From assembly GCF_018403185.1 (NCBI RefSeq), contig NZ_BOSE01000001.1, forward strand, positions 744,001-808,000: DNA of 64,000 bases, read 5' to 3'. Below the pieces are notes generated by a model. It searched no databases and had not been told where the DNA came from. It worked only from the letters and a program-made list of their open reading frames with translations. Position 1 is the first letter of the stretch. Each line of letters begins with the position of its first letter. A program made the translations under genes and the position numbers. Below are positions 27,592 to 35,252 of this stretch, in pieces. Source of the DNA: Paenibacillus montaniterrae. Lineage in GTDB: Bacteria; Bacillota; Bacilli; Paenibacillales; Paenibacillaceae.

Positions 27592-27653
27592 GTGTATCGC
27601 TTTCAAAGCAAACTAGTTGTTCCATTGTACATCATTTGCTCGCAATTTGTTAA
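27592..27653 (-). promoter_or_regulatory. Promoter of the two-component genes with a cre-like site
   Basis: TTAACA (27648-27653) and TACAAT (27624-27629) are 18 bases apart on the minus strand. TTGAAAGCGATACAC (27592-27606) has a perfect left half of a cre and lies downstream of the expected start. It is a weaker match than the site upstream of the binding-protein gene. Confidence 0.45.
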
Positions 27654-27666
27654 GCAGCCTTTTTTG

Positions 27667-27741
27667 CCAACAAAAAAACCTTCGAGTGCGTTGTACAAGG
27701 CTAAGCCAGCCTTGCCAACATGGCGCTCAAAGGTTTTTATT
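27667..27741 (-). terminator. Terminator of the hbd-ackA-dnaD transcript
   Basis: A long imperfect stem (AAACCTTtGAGCGC..CAAGGC with GCCTTG..GCACTCgAAGGTTT) followed by seven T on the minus strand; it overlaps the dnaD stop codon. Confidence 0.85.
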
Positions 27742-28407
27742 ATAATATTGATTGCGGTAAGCCTTCAGCTCCTCCGCATTCGTGACACGATGGCGTGACC
27801 AGTCAATTAAAATGCGATCAATATAGCGGAAGCTCAGCTTGCCAGCAAATACCGCTTCCTTCAACGCAAGTGTGATCAGCTCCTCAGAGTATTGATCCTG
27901 ATCAAACCAGGCGCTAATCGTCTCATATTCCATTGGCGAAAGCGGTCTGCCAAATTCCTGTTCAAACATATGGAACAGCTTGGCTACATCGTCCTGCTGC
28001 TGAATGACCTGCAGCTTGCGCCGATCAGCCTGCTTATTGGCTCTTAGCTGCTGGGCATGCCATGTGCTTGCCTTCAGCACCCAGCCTGACCAGTTATAGC
28101 GCTCCACGATCAGGTCATTGACCGTTTCATGATCAATGCTCAGGAAACCTTCATTGATTAAACGCTGCAGCCATCCTGTTACCTCTTCGACCTCAGCTCC
28201 CATTGCAGAGGCAAGCTGCTCAGGAGTCGGGAAAGGATGCTGCTCAACCATGGAGGCTTGCATAATTTGCAGCATAAGCATCGCTTCAGCATGGGACATG
28301 CCTAAAGCACGATAGCTTTTTAGCAGCAAGGAGTGAACATAGATTCCGCCTTCGCTCAGCACCACATTCATACCGTGCGCGTAGGCCTTCCATACATGGT
28401 CGGTCAA
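27727..28407 (-). CDS. dnaD: DnaD-family primosome protein
   Basis: 226 residues from a TTG start behind AAAGGAGGGGG. N-terminal winged-helix DDBH1 domain (about 20-110) and C-terminal DnaD/DnaB_2 domain (about 135-205) with FGRPLSPMEYETISAWFDQ and the FRYIDRILIDW motif. DnaD helps load the replicative helicase at oriC and at restart sites. In B. subtilis dnaD lies between asnS and nth; here it follows ackA by 21 bases, an unusual partner set. Confidence 0.9.
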   Translation of the reverse strand: MTDHVWKAYAHGMNVVLSEGGIYVHSLLLKSYRALGMSHAEAMLMLQIMQASMVEQHPFPTPEQLASAMGAEVEEVTGWLQRLINEGFLSIDHETVNDLIVERYNWSGWVLKASTWHAQQLRANKQADRRKLQVIQQQDDVAKLFHMFEQEFGRPLSPMEYETISAWFDQDQYSEELITLALKEAVFAGKLSFRYIDRILIDWSRHRVTNAEELKAYRNQYYNKNL

Positions 28408-28428
28408 GCCCTTCCCCCTCCTTTATTT

Positions 28429-29622
28429 CTACTTAACGAGATTATACGTATCGCGCGCTATTAAGAGCTCCTCATTGGTAGGAACAACCATCACGGTTAC
28501 TTTAGAGTTGGCAGAGGAAATAACGCGCGGCTCCTTGCTGCGAATTTTATTAAGCTCCTCGTCGATTTCGATGCCAAGGAAAGTCAGCCCTTCGCATACT
28601 GACTGGCGCAGCACGACCGAGTTTTCACCAACGCCTGCAGTAAATACGACCACATCGAGGCCGTTCATAGCAGCAGCGTACGAGCCGATATATTTTTTCA
28701 CACGATAAACGTACATATCGAAAGCAAGCTTGGCGTCTTCATTGTCCGCCATCGCATCGGTAATTTCGCGCATATCAGAGCTTAACCCGGAAACGGCAAG
28801 CAAACCGCTATGCTTGTTCAGCATCGAGTTGACTTCGTTGAGTGTAAGCTCCTCCTTGTTCATGACAAACGGCACAATCGCCGGGTCCAGGTCGCCTGAA
28901 CGCGTCCCCATCATTAAGCCTTCCAGCGGTGTCATACCCATGCTCGTATCAAATGATTCGCCATTCAATATCGCAGTCAAGCTGCCGCCGTTTCCGATAT
29001 GGCATGTAATCATTTTTAGTGCAGCAAGGTCCTTGCCAAGCGTTTTCGCTGCTACATCGCTAACATAAGCGTGCGAAGTACCGTGGAAGCCGTAGCGGCG
29101 AACCTTATGCTTTTTGTATAGCGTTTTTGGTATTGCATACAGGTATGAGCTTTTAGGCATCGTTTGGTGAAAGGCTGTATCGAAAACAACGGCCTGCGGA
29201 ACATTTGGAAGGTTCGCTTCAACCGCCAAAATCCCCATCATATGTGCAGGGTTATGAAGCGGTGCAAGCTCGAATAGACGTTTAATTTCACTTTTTACTT
29301 CATCGGTTACGATAACTGAATTTTTAAATGTTTCGCCGCCATGCACGATGCGGTGACCGACAGCGTCAATTTCGCTCATCGATTTTACAACACCGTATTC
29401 CTCATGCGTCAGCATCTCAATAACGCGCTTAACGCCTGCAACATGGTCCAAAATTTCTTTTACTTCTACGACTTCTTCTTTGTCTGCCGGCTCATGCGTC
29501 ACGATCGAGGAATCCATGCCGATTCGTTCAACGCGACCGCTGGCTAGCACACTTTCATGAATCATATCAAAAAGCTGGTATTTAATTGACGAACTGCCTG
29601 CATTAATTACGAGTACTTTCAT
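28429..29622 (-). CDS. ackA: Acetate kinase
   Basis: 397 residues, acetate-kinase length rather than butyrate-kinase length. ASKHA-fold signatures: VLVINAGSSSIKYQLFDM, VGHRIVHGG, MITCHIGNGGS, GMTPLEGLMMGTRSGDLDP, FTAGVGENS. It makes acetyl phosphate and ATP from acetate in overflow metabolism. It overlaps the upstream hbd-type gene by one base (TAATG), so the two are translationally coupled. The phosphotransacetylase gene is not in the window. Confidence 0.95.
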   Translation of the reverse strand: MKVLVINAGSSSIKYQLFDMIHESVLASGRVERIGMDSSIVTHEPADKEEVVEVKEILDHVAGVKRVIEMLTHEEYGVVKSMSEIDAVGHRIVHGGETFKNSVIVTDEVKSEIKRLFELAPLHNPAHMMGILAVEANLPNVPQAVVFDTAFHQTMPKSSYLYAIPKTLYKKHKVRRYGFHGTSHAYVSDVAAKTLGKDLAALKMITCHIGNGGSLTAILNGESFDTSMGMTPLEGLMMGTRSGDLDPAIVPFVMNKEELTLNEVNSMLNKHSGLLAVSGLSSDMREITDAMADNEDAKLAFDMYVYRVKKYIGSYAAAMNGLDVVVFTAGVGENSVVLRQSVCEGLTFLGIEIDEELNKIRSKEPRVISSANSKVTVMVVPTNEELLIARDTYNLVK

Positions 29623-30488
29623 TAAATTCGATCTCCATCCGTGTCATATTTGAAGAAGCCCATGCCTGTTTTTACACCGAGCTGTCCAGCGCGCACCATT
29701 TTCTTAAGCACGAAGGACGGACGATATTTCAACTCGCCGTATTCACGAAACATATTTTCAAGAGCCGCTTGTACAGAGTCCAATCCAAAATGATCGGCCA
29801 TTTGGAATGGGCCGTATTTGAATGAATAACCGTTGCGCATCGCTTGGTCGATATCCTCTGCCGTAGCAACCCCTTCTTCAAGCACATGCAGCGCCTCATT
29901 AATAAACAGACAGATCAGACGTGTTGTTACAAATCCAGGCGATTCGAACACCATTACTGCTTTCTTTTGAATGACATCGGCAAATTCCTTCATCGCCTCA
30001 ACGGTTTGCTCAGAGGTTTTCAAGCCGCGTACTACTTCAACTACATTTACGGTGGCGACAGGATGAACAAAGTGCATGCCAATAACACGTTCAGGCGAAC
30101 GTGTTACGCTTGCGATCTCCGTTAAGCTCAGCGAGGAGGTGTTGCTTGCCAAAATCGTGGAAGGCGAGGTGATTTGATCCAATTGCTTGAAAACTTCCTT
30201 CTTATCCTCAAGCTCCTCATTTATTGATTCAATAATAAGCTCGCAGCCTGACAGCTTTTCCATATCTGTAACAGGATTAATGCGAGAAATAATCAATTTT
30301 TTTTCTGATGAAGTAATCGCCCATTTTTCTATTTGTTTGTCCAGGCTGACTTCAATCATGTGCATTGCATGCTCAAGACGATCTTGGGATTTCTCCAGAA
30401 TATAAACATCCAGGCTGTTTTTAGCCAGCATTTCAGCCAAGCCTTGCCCCATCGTCCCTACTCCAACAACTCCAACTTTCTTAATCAT
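29622..30488 (-). CDS. 3-hydroxyacyl-CoA (3-hydroxybutyryl-CoA) dehydrogenase
   Basis: 288 residues, matching the short single-function family. N-terminal NAD-binding GVVGVGTMGQGLAEMLA, catalytic region SNTSSLSLTEIA and GMHFVHPV, C-terminal dimer domain with the RNGYSFKYGPFQMADHFGLD motif. It interconverts 3-hydroxybutyryl-CoA and acetoacetyl-CoA with NAD(H). Coupling to ackA suggests a role in an acid-forming or redox-balancing route, but no thiolase or crotonase gene is nearby. Confidence 0.9.
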   Translation of the reverse strand: MIKKVGVVGVGTMGQGLAEMLAKNSLDVYILEKSQDRLEHAMHMIEVSLDKQIEKWAITSSEKKLIISRINPVTDMEKLSGCELIIESINEELEDKKEVFKQLDQITSPSTILASNTSSLSLTEIASVTRSPERVIGMHFVHPVATVNVVEVVRGLKTSEQTVEAMKEFADVIQKKAVMVFESPGFVTTRLICLFINEALHVLEEGVATAEDIDQAMRNGYSFKYGPFQMADHFGLDSVQAALENMFREYGELKYRPSFVLKKMVRAGQLGVKTGMGFFKYDTDGDRI

Positions 30489-30523
30489 AGGTATTAGTTT
30501 CTCCCTTATTTGTATTCACTCTT

Positions 30524-30596
30524 ATTATACCTGTTTTTAAGATATTTTGTAGATGAGGTAAGCGCTATTATGCGAATTGTTACAAATTTATCGCAT
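30524..30596 (-). promoter_or_regulatory. Promoter region of hbd-ackA-dnaD with cre-like site and dyad
   Basis: TATAAT lies at 30524-30529 (minus) with a weak -35. Upstream are GGTAAGCGCTATTA (30557-30570, cre-like, two mismatches) and a perfect dyad ATGCGA (30570-30575) / TCGCAT (30591-30596). The cre-like site is centred about 46 bases upstream of the expected start. CcpA activates ackA from an upstream site in B. subtilis, so activation is plausible but unproven. Confidence 0.4.
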
Positions 30597-30603
30597 TTTA
30601 AAG

Positions 30604-32085
30604 CTAGTTGTTTAAAATATTGCGAAAATTGTCACCACTTAAAAATTCCTCTTCTAGCAATACAGGCAAAGCTTGTTCAAAAATGTCAATGCGCTCGCTC
30701 AAATGCTGCTTCGTTTGGGCCAGGCAATCATTCAAAACCTCGTTGCTGATTATGCTCCAACGATCTGCAGTCATCATGCTCGAGTTAATAATTCCTTGGC
30801 TTGTTAAGCCAGACTCCACCATCGTCTTGACAATGCTAAGCGCTTGATCGAAGTCGCCGCGTGAGCCAGTGCTTCGTTCTCCATAAAAGATTTCCTCAGC
30901 TACAGCCCCGCCAAGCGTTACCATTATTTTGTGCTCAAGCTCTGTTTTCGTATACAAGTATTTATCAGCCAGTGGTGTATGCCGCACAAAACCTAGCGCC
31001 CCGCCGCGAGGTGACAGCACCACCTGTGCTACGGAGCCGGGTGTCGTAACCTCTGCCATTATGGCATGGCCAAGCTCATGGCGCGCAATACGGATTTTAT
31101 CCTCTTTGCTCGCTTCACGGTTGTTTTTCTCTCCTAGCAATACTTTGTCGATCGCAGCTTGAATATGCTGCTGCTGAATAACTTCAAATTGCTCGCGCAT
31201 CGCATAGATGGCAGCCTCGTTCATTACAGCCTCAAGCTGTGCTCCGGAAAATTGATACGTATCCTTGGCCAACTCGTCAAAGTTAATGTCGTCTGCGAGC
31301 CTCTTGTTAGCGGCGTGCAGCTGCAAAATATGCTTTCTTGAGCGCTTGTCCGGCAATGCCACTTCAATATGGCGGTCAAAACGTCCAGGTCTTAGCAGCG
31401 CATCGTCAAGCATATCCTTGCGGTTCGTTGCTGCTATAAGCAAAATATGAACGTCGGCGTCATGGTAAATTCCGTCCAGCTCCGTCAGCAGCTGGTTCAG
31501 CGTTTGATCGTATTCCCGCTGCTGCCCGCCATCGCGCTTGCCGCCAATGACATCGATTTCGTCAATAAAAATGATCGCGCTTTTTTTGTTTTTTGCCTTT
31601 GCTTCATTGCGTGCCTTCTGGAACAGCTCGCGTATGCGATTCGCGCCTGTACCGACGTACATTTCGACGAATTCACTACCAGAGGCTCCAATAAATACAC
31701 TATCCGTGTAATTGGCTGCAGCCTTTGCAAGCAGTGTCTTCCCCGTTCCCGGCGGTCCAGTCAGCAAAATCCCTTTCATAATGCGAATACCGCGTTCGGC
31801 AATTTGCTCGCGGTTGACGAGAAAATCAAGCGCCTCCTGCAGCTCCTGCTTGACATGATCCTGTCCGCCAACCTCATCAAAGGTAATGCGTTGTATTCGA
31901 TTGCTCTTTTTATTTTTCAAGCTTGCCAATCCGGCAACCGCTTTTGAGCTGCGATTAATAAAAAAGATAACAGCAAACAGCAGCAGTGCCAGAGCAGCAG
32001 CACCAATATGAACCGTATAGCCTAATACAAAAACAATCATGGCGGCGATTGAGCCCAATGCGATTTCCTTTATACTATTGCGCAT
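30604..32085 (-). CDS. Short FtsH-like membrane AAA protease lacking the extracytoplasmic domain
   Basis: 493 residues from the ATG at 32085, with GGAGGTG upstream; an in-frame start at 32133 lies inside the previous gene. Two membrane helices fall within residues 1-45 with only a few residues between them, where standard FtsH (about 640 residues) has a roughly 70-residue outer domain. The AAA module has Walker A GPPGTGKT, pore loop FVEMYVGTG, Walker B IIFIDEID and arginine-finger LLRPGRFDRHI. The peptidase has zinc motif RHELGHA, with the probable third ligand Asp in GDFDQAL. It overlaps the upstream unknown gene by 11 bases. It is probably a paralogue of the housekeeping FtsH. Confidence 0.88.
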   Translation of the reverse strand: MRNSIKEIALGSIAAMIVFVLGYTVHIGAAALALLLFAVIFFINRSSKAVAGLASLKNKKSNRIQRITFDEVGGQDHVKQELQEALDFLVNREQIAERGIRIMKGILLTGPPGTGKTLLAKAAANYTDSVFIGASGSEFVEMYVGTGANRIRELFQKARNEAKAKNKKSAIIFIDEIDVIGGKRDGGQQREYDQTLNQLLTELDGIYHDADVHILLIAATNRKDMLDDALLRPGRFDRHIEVALPDKRSRKHILQLHAANKRLADDINFDELAKDTYQFSGAQLEAVMNEAAIYAMREQFEVIQQQHIQAAIDKVLLGEKNNREASKEDKIRIARHELGHAIMAEVTTPGSVAQVVLSPRGGALGFVRHTPLADKYLYTKTELEHKIMVTLGGAVAEEIFYGERSTGSRGDFDQALSIVKTMVESGLTSQGIINSSMMTADRWSIISNEVLNDCLAQTKQHLSERIDIFEQALPVLLEEEFLSGDNFRNILNN

Positions 32086-32617
32086 CCTGCCACACCTCCA
32101 TTTTGCCGCCATCAAGCGGCAGCAGCTTATCAAAGCGCTGACCGTCCTTCAACAGCGTAATATATACATATTTCTCGTCCATACTTGCATCTGCCTGCAC
32201 ATCAGGATGCTCCTTCTCAATCGTTTGCATCAGCTCCGGAAGCTCGGAATATTGCTGATTAGCCATAATTTCAGCTATAGCAAACAGCTGTCCTTGCCAA
32301 ACGTCCTGCAGCTCGCTGGATTTGTTAAGCAGCTGTACATCATAGTTTTCCTCTGTTAAATCGTACTCCTGTACCGCTTGCTTCAGCTCCTCCATCGCTT
32401 CTTGCAGCTTGCAATCTTTAACGACTTCCATTGTTAAATGATATGAGCCATCCTGCTTCTCAACAGGCAGCAAAATATTGGAATAGACAAGCTTGTCCAG
32501 CTTTTCTTGCATCGGCTTTTCCTGTGCAACATATTGATACGTAAAGCTCCCGCCTACAAGCAACACAAGAACGACAACAAATGCAATTATGAACGGTTTG
32601 AGCTTCATTTCTCTCAT
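32075..32617 (-). CDS. Membrane-anchored protein of unknown function, probable partner of the FtsH-like protease
   Basis: 180 residues; AGAGGTG before the ATG. One N-terminal membrane helix (about 9-28) and an external, acidic, helix-rich domain with no family I recognise. Its 3' end overlaps the FtsH-like start, and no other gene shares the unit. Because that FtsH lacks its own outer domain, this protein may supply the extracytoplasmic part or be a regulator; this is inference from gene overlap only. Confidence 0.7.
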   Translation of the reverse strand: MREMKLKPFIIAFVVVLVLLVGGSFTYQYVAQEKPMQEKLDKLVYSNILLPVEKQDGSYHLTMEVVKDCKLQEAMEELKQAVQEYDLTEENYDVQLLNKSSELQDVWQGQLFAIAEIMANQQYSELPELMQTIEKEHPDVQADASMDEKYVYITLLKDGQRFDKLLPLDGGKMEVWQDAQ

Positions 32618-32695
32618 GTTAACACCTCTATCTGTTTAGATTGATATATCCATCATATATCAAATAGTATATCATTTTTGCTATCATTATGAATT

Positions 32696-32740
32696 ATATA
32701 AAAAAAGGAAACGAGCCATTAAGGTCTCGCTTCCTTAGGT
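32696..32740 (-). terminator. Terminator after tseB
   Basis: AAGGAAgCGAGaCC pairs with GGcTCGtTTCCTT and is followed by seven T on the minus strand. The tseB stop codon lies in the loop. Confidence 0.85.
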
Positions 32741-33255
32741 ATTGTATATTCATCGATAAAGCTGCCGCTTGCCAAACTGTAAAAGGCTATTTTAGAGTGG
32801 GTAGTTTCGCTGTCCTTATATTTAACTTCCCATACAAGCTGTCCGAATGCATATCCGACCTGAAGCCTTATGCTTTCAGCATTCGCTTTAGAGGACTGCA
32901 CAATGGCCTGCATATCTTCCTGTGACACGGCATCGGCGTAGGCAAGCTTGGCAATTTGCTGATCGCCTGACCAGACCGAATACGTTTTAGTCGCTGTATC
33001 TGTTGTGTCAGCCAATAAAATCCAGTATGGATTTTCCCATACATACTTGTTAAGTGACTCCAACGTTTCCAAATTATAAGCTTCACTTTGCTCAATGATT
33101 TGCTCGGCTTCGCTTTTTTCCTGCCAAAGCTCACGATGAATGGATCGATAAAATAAGGTTATGCCGACGATTAACAAGATGATCAGCACAATAATTAATG
33201 TAATCCACCGTCTTCGATTCATTAATGGCGGACGTTTTTTTTCAATCGCTCTCAT
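32719..33255 (-). CDS. tseB: TseB/YpmB-like cell-wall elongation protein (DUF5590)
   Basis: 178 residues from an ATG one base after the mtaD stop. No strong ribosome site is visible, so translation is probably coupled to mtaD. Basic N-terminus, one membrane helix (about 18-38), then an outside domain with the PYWILLADTT and TYSVWSGDQ motifs of the YpmB family. In B. subtilis TseB helps regulate the class A penicillin-binding protein during elongation. The dinG-tseB neighbourhood is preserved, but ypmA is absent and rex and mtaD lie between. Confidence 0.8.
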   Translation of the reverse strand: MRAIEKKRPPLMNRRRWITLIIVLIILLIVGITLFYRSIHRELWQEKSEAEQIIEQSEAYNLETLESLNKYVWENPYWILLADTTDTATKTYSVWSGDQQIAKLAYADAVSQEDMQAIVQSSKANAESIRLQVGYAFGQLVWEVKYKDSETTHSKIAFYSLASGSFIDEYTIPKEARP

Positions 33256-33256
33256 G

Positions 33257-34552
33257 CTAAACCAATAAACGCTCGTAAGCCGCCTGTGCTTCGAAACGTA
33301 TTTTCTCCTCATCCATAGTCAACAGCTCTCTATTTTTCACCAGCTGCTTGCCTGCCACCCATACATGCTGAACATCTCGGCCATTTGCTGCATATACGAG
33401 ATGCGACACTAGATCCGTACGAGGGAAGAAATGAGGCTGATCGATATTGATTGCAATAAAGTCAGCTGCTTTGCCTGCTTCCAGCGAGCCAATATGATCA
33501 TGCCAGATCGCCTGCGCTCCCAAGGAGGTAGCTAGCTGAAGAGCTGTATAGGCCGGAACAGCAGTTGGATCGCCATTAACACCTTTATGTAACAGTGCAG
33601 CAGCACGAATTTCCTGAAACAAATCAAGATTATTGTTGCTGGCGACGCTGTCCGTACCAAGTGATAGCTTGATACCCGCGCGCAGCAGTTCAGGCACGCG
33701 CGCCACACCGCTGCCTAGCTTCAAATTGCTAATCGGATTGTGAGAAATTGACGCGCCTCTGCGTGCCAGCAATTCGATTTCCTCATCCGTCAAATGAACA
33801 GCATGAGCGAGCAAAGCAGGTCTTGTAAAAAAGCCTAGCTCGTCAAGATGTGCAGCTGGACGCTTGCCATATTGATCAATATTTTGCTGCACTTCTGCTT
33901 TCGTTTCCGACATATGCGTATGAAGTGGCAAATCAAGATCATGGGCTGCCTGAATAATGCGCTGAATGTAATCTGGCGGACATGTGTAAGGGCCGTGCGG
34001 AGACAGCATCGTGCGAATTCGTCCGTCGCCTGCACCGTTCCATTGCTTGGCGAAGCTAATCGCTTCCTCCAGCTTGGCGGTTTGCTCCTCTGGAGAGCAT
34101 AAGCCGATGACGCCTCGCGTCAAAAAGGCACGAATTCCTGCATCCACAGCTGCTTGCGCAACCTGGTCCATTCGATCATACATATCGACAAAGGTTGTCG
34201 TACCGCTAAGCAGCATTTCAGCGATTGCCAAATCGCTGCCTGCTCTTGTATCGGCGTTTTCGTATTTGGCTTCCATTGGCCACATTTTCTCCTGCAGCCA
34301 AACCTGTAAATTCAAATCATCAGAAAAACCGCGCAGCAGCGACATTGCCGCATGTCCATGCGTATTGACCAGACCCGGCATAAATAATAAGCCTTTGCCG
34401 TCTATAATGTCAGCTTGCTCGCTCACTTGCGGCGCTTGCTCACCAATATAGGAGATGACGCCTTGATCCACAACCATATGTCCGGTTAAAAGCTGCGGCT
34501 CTCCAGCAGCCATCGTAATGAATGCGCCGTTTTTAATCCATATCTGACTCAT
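33257..34552 (-). CDS. mtaD: 5-methylthioadenosine/S-adenosylhomocysteine deaminase
   Basis: 431 residues; GAGGAGG upstream of the ATG. Amidohydrolase fold: metal ligands in NTHGHAAMSLLRGFSDD (about 64-80), substrate-binding HTHMSETKAE, HAVHL, and the Asp of GTDSVASNN. It removes the adenine amino group of MTA or SAH in the cytoplasm. It overlaps rex by 20 bases. It links to the methionine-salvage genes elsewhere in the window, although deamination diverts MTA from the MtnN/MtnK route. Confidence 0.88.
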   Translation of the reverse strand: MSQIWIKNGAFITMAAGEPQLLTGHMVVDQGVISYIGEQAPQVSEQADIIDGKGLLFMPGLVNTHGHAAMSLLRGFSDDLNLQVWLQEKMWPMEAKYENADTRAGSDLAIAEMLLSGTTTFVDMYDRMDQVAQAAVDAGIRAFLTRGVIGLCSPEEQTAKLEEAISFAKQWNGAGDGRIRTMLSPHGPYTCPPDYIQRIIQAAHDLDLPLHTHMSETKAEVQQNIDQYGKRPAAHLDELGFFTRPALLAHAVHLTDEEIELLARRGASISHNPISNLKLGSGVARVPELLRAGIKLSLGTDSVASNNNLDLFQEIRAAALLHKGVNGDPTAVPAYTALQLATSLGAQAIWHDHIGSLEAGKAADFIAINIDQPHFFPRTDLVSHLVYAANGRDVQHVWVAGKQLVKNRELLTMDEEKIRFEAQAAYERLLV

Positions 34553-35189
34553 CGTAGCCCTCCTCTTTATGATTCAAATAATAGGCCAGACTAAGCAGCT
34601 CCTTCGTAAAATCTGCATGCTGCACGCGAACCTCGTCTGGCGCTCGCAATATTGTTGGAGCAAAATTCAGGATGCCTTCAATGCCGCCTGCAATAAGCTG
34701 ATTCGCTACGTTTTGCGCTTCCTGTGCAGGCACAGTTATAATTCCGATTCTAATTTTTTGCTGCTTGATCGTGTCAGCCAGCTCTTCCATAGGCTGCACG
34801 ACCAAATTGTTAATTTTAGTCCCAACCTTGGCTTCATGCGCATCAAAAACGGCAACGATCTGCATATTGTCCTTGCTGTATTTATTGTAATTGCATAACG
34901 CATGTCCCAAATTGCCCGCTCCGATCAAGGCAACTGAAATCGTCTGATTAATTTTAAGAATATGGCGTATTTTTTCAATCAAATAATCGACCTCATAGCC
35001 GATCCCTTTGCGGCCAAAGTCGCCAAAATAAGCAAGATCCTTGCGAATTTGTGCAGGATTAAAATCCAATAAATGACCTAGCTCCTGCGAGGAGACTGTT
35101 TTTACTTCACGAGCTTTAAGCTCATTCAGCACCTGCAAATATAATGGCAATCGTTTGACGACCGCATCCGAAATTTTCGTTTGCTTCAT
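34533..35189 (-). CDS. rex: Redox-sensing transcriptional repressor Rex
   Basis: 218 residues; AGGAGGAG before the ATG. N-terminal winged helix (about 1-75) with AVVKRLPLYLQVLNEL and DFNPAQIRKDLAYFG. Rossmann NADH-binding domain with GAGNLGHAL (about 91-99), then a C-terminal swapped helix. Rex senses the NADH/NAD ratio and represses fermentation and respiration genes when NADH is low; possible targets nearby include hbd-ackA and qcr, but I found no convincing Rex operator in the window. Confidence 0.95.
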   Translation of the reverse strand: MKQTKISDAVVKRLPLYLQVLNELKAREVKTVSSQELGHLLDFNPAQIRKDLAYFGDFGRKGIGYEVDYLIEKIRHILKINQTISVALIGAGNLGHALCNYNKYSKDNMQIVAVFDAHEAKVGTKINNLVVQPMEELADTIKQQKIRIGIITVPAQEAQNVANQLIAGGIEGILNFAPTILRAPDEVRVQHADFTKELLSLAYYLNHKEEGYDESDMD

Positions 35190-35252
35190 ATCATGCTCCT
35201 CCTAAAAACAGTCTTTTAGTGCGTGTGAACATCCTCATATAGCGCTAGAGGC

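Noticed and set aside
28429..29622. Butyrate kinase instead of acetate kinase, given the hbd-type neighbour
   Set aside because: The 397-residue length and motifs fit AckA; butyrate kinases are shorter, and no phosphotransbutyrylase gene is adjacent.
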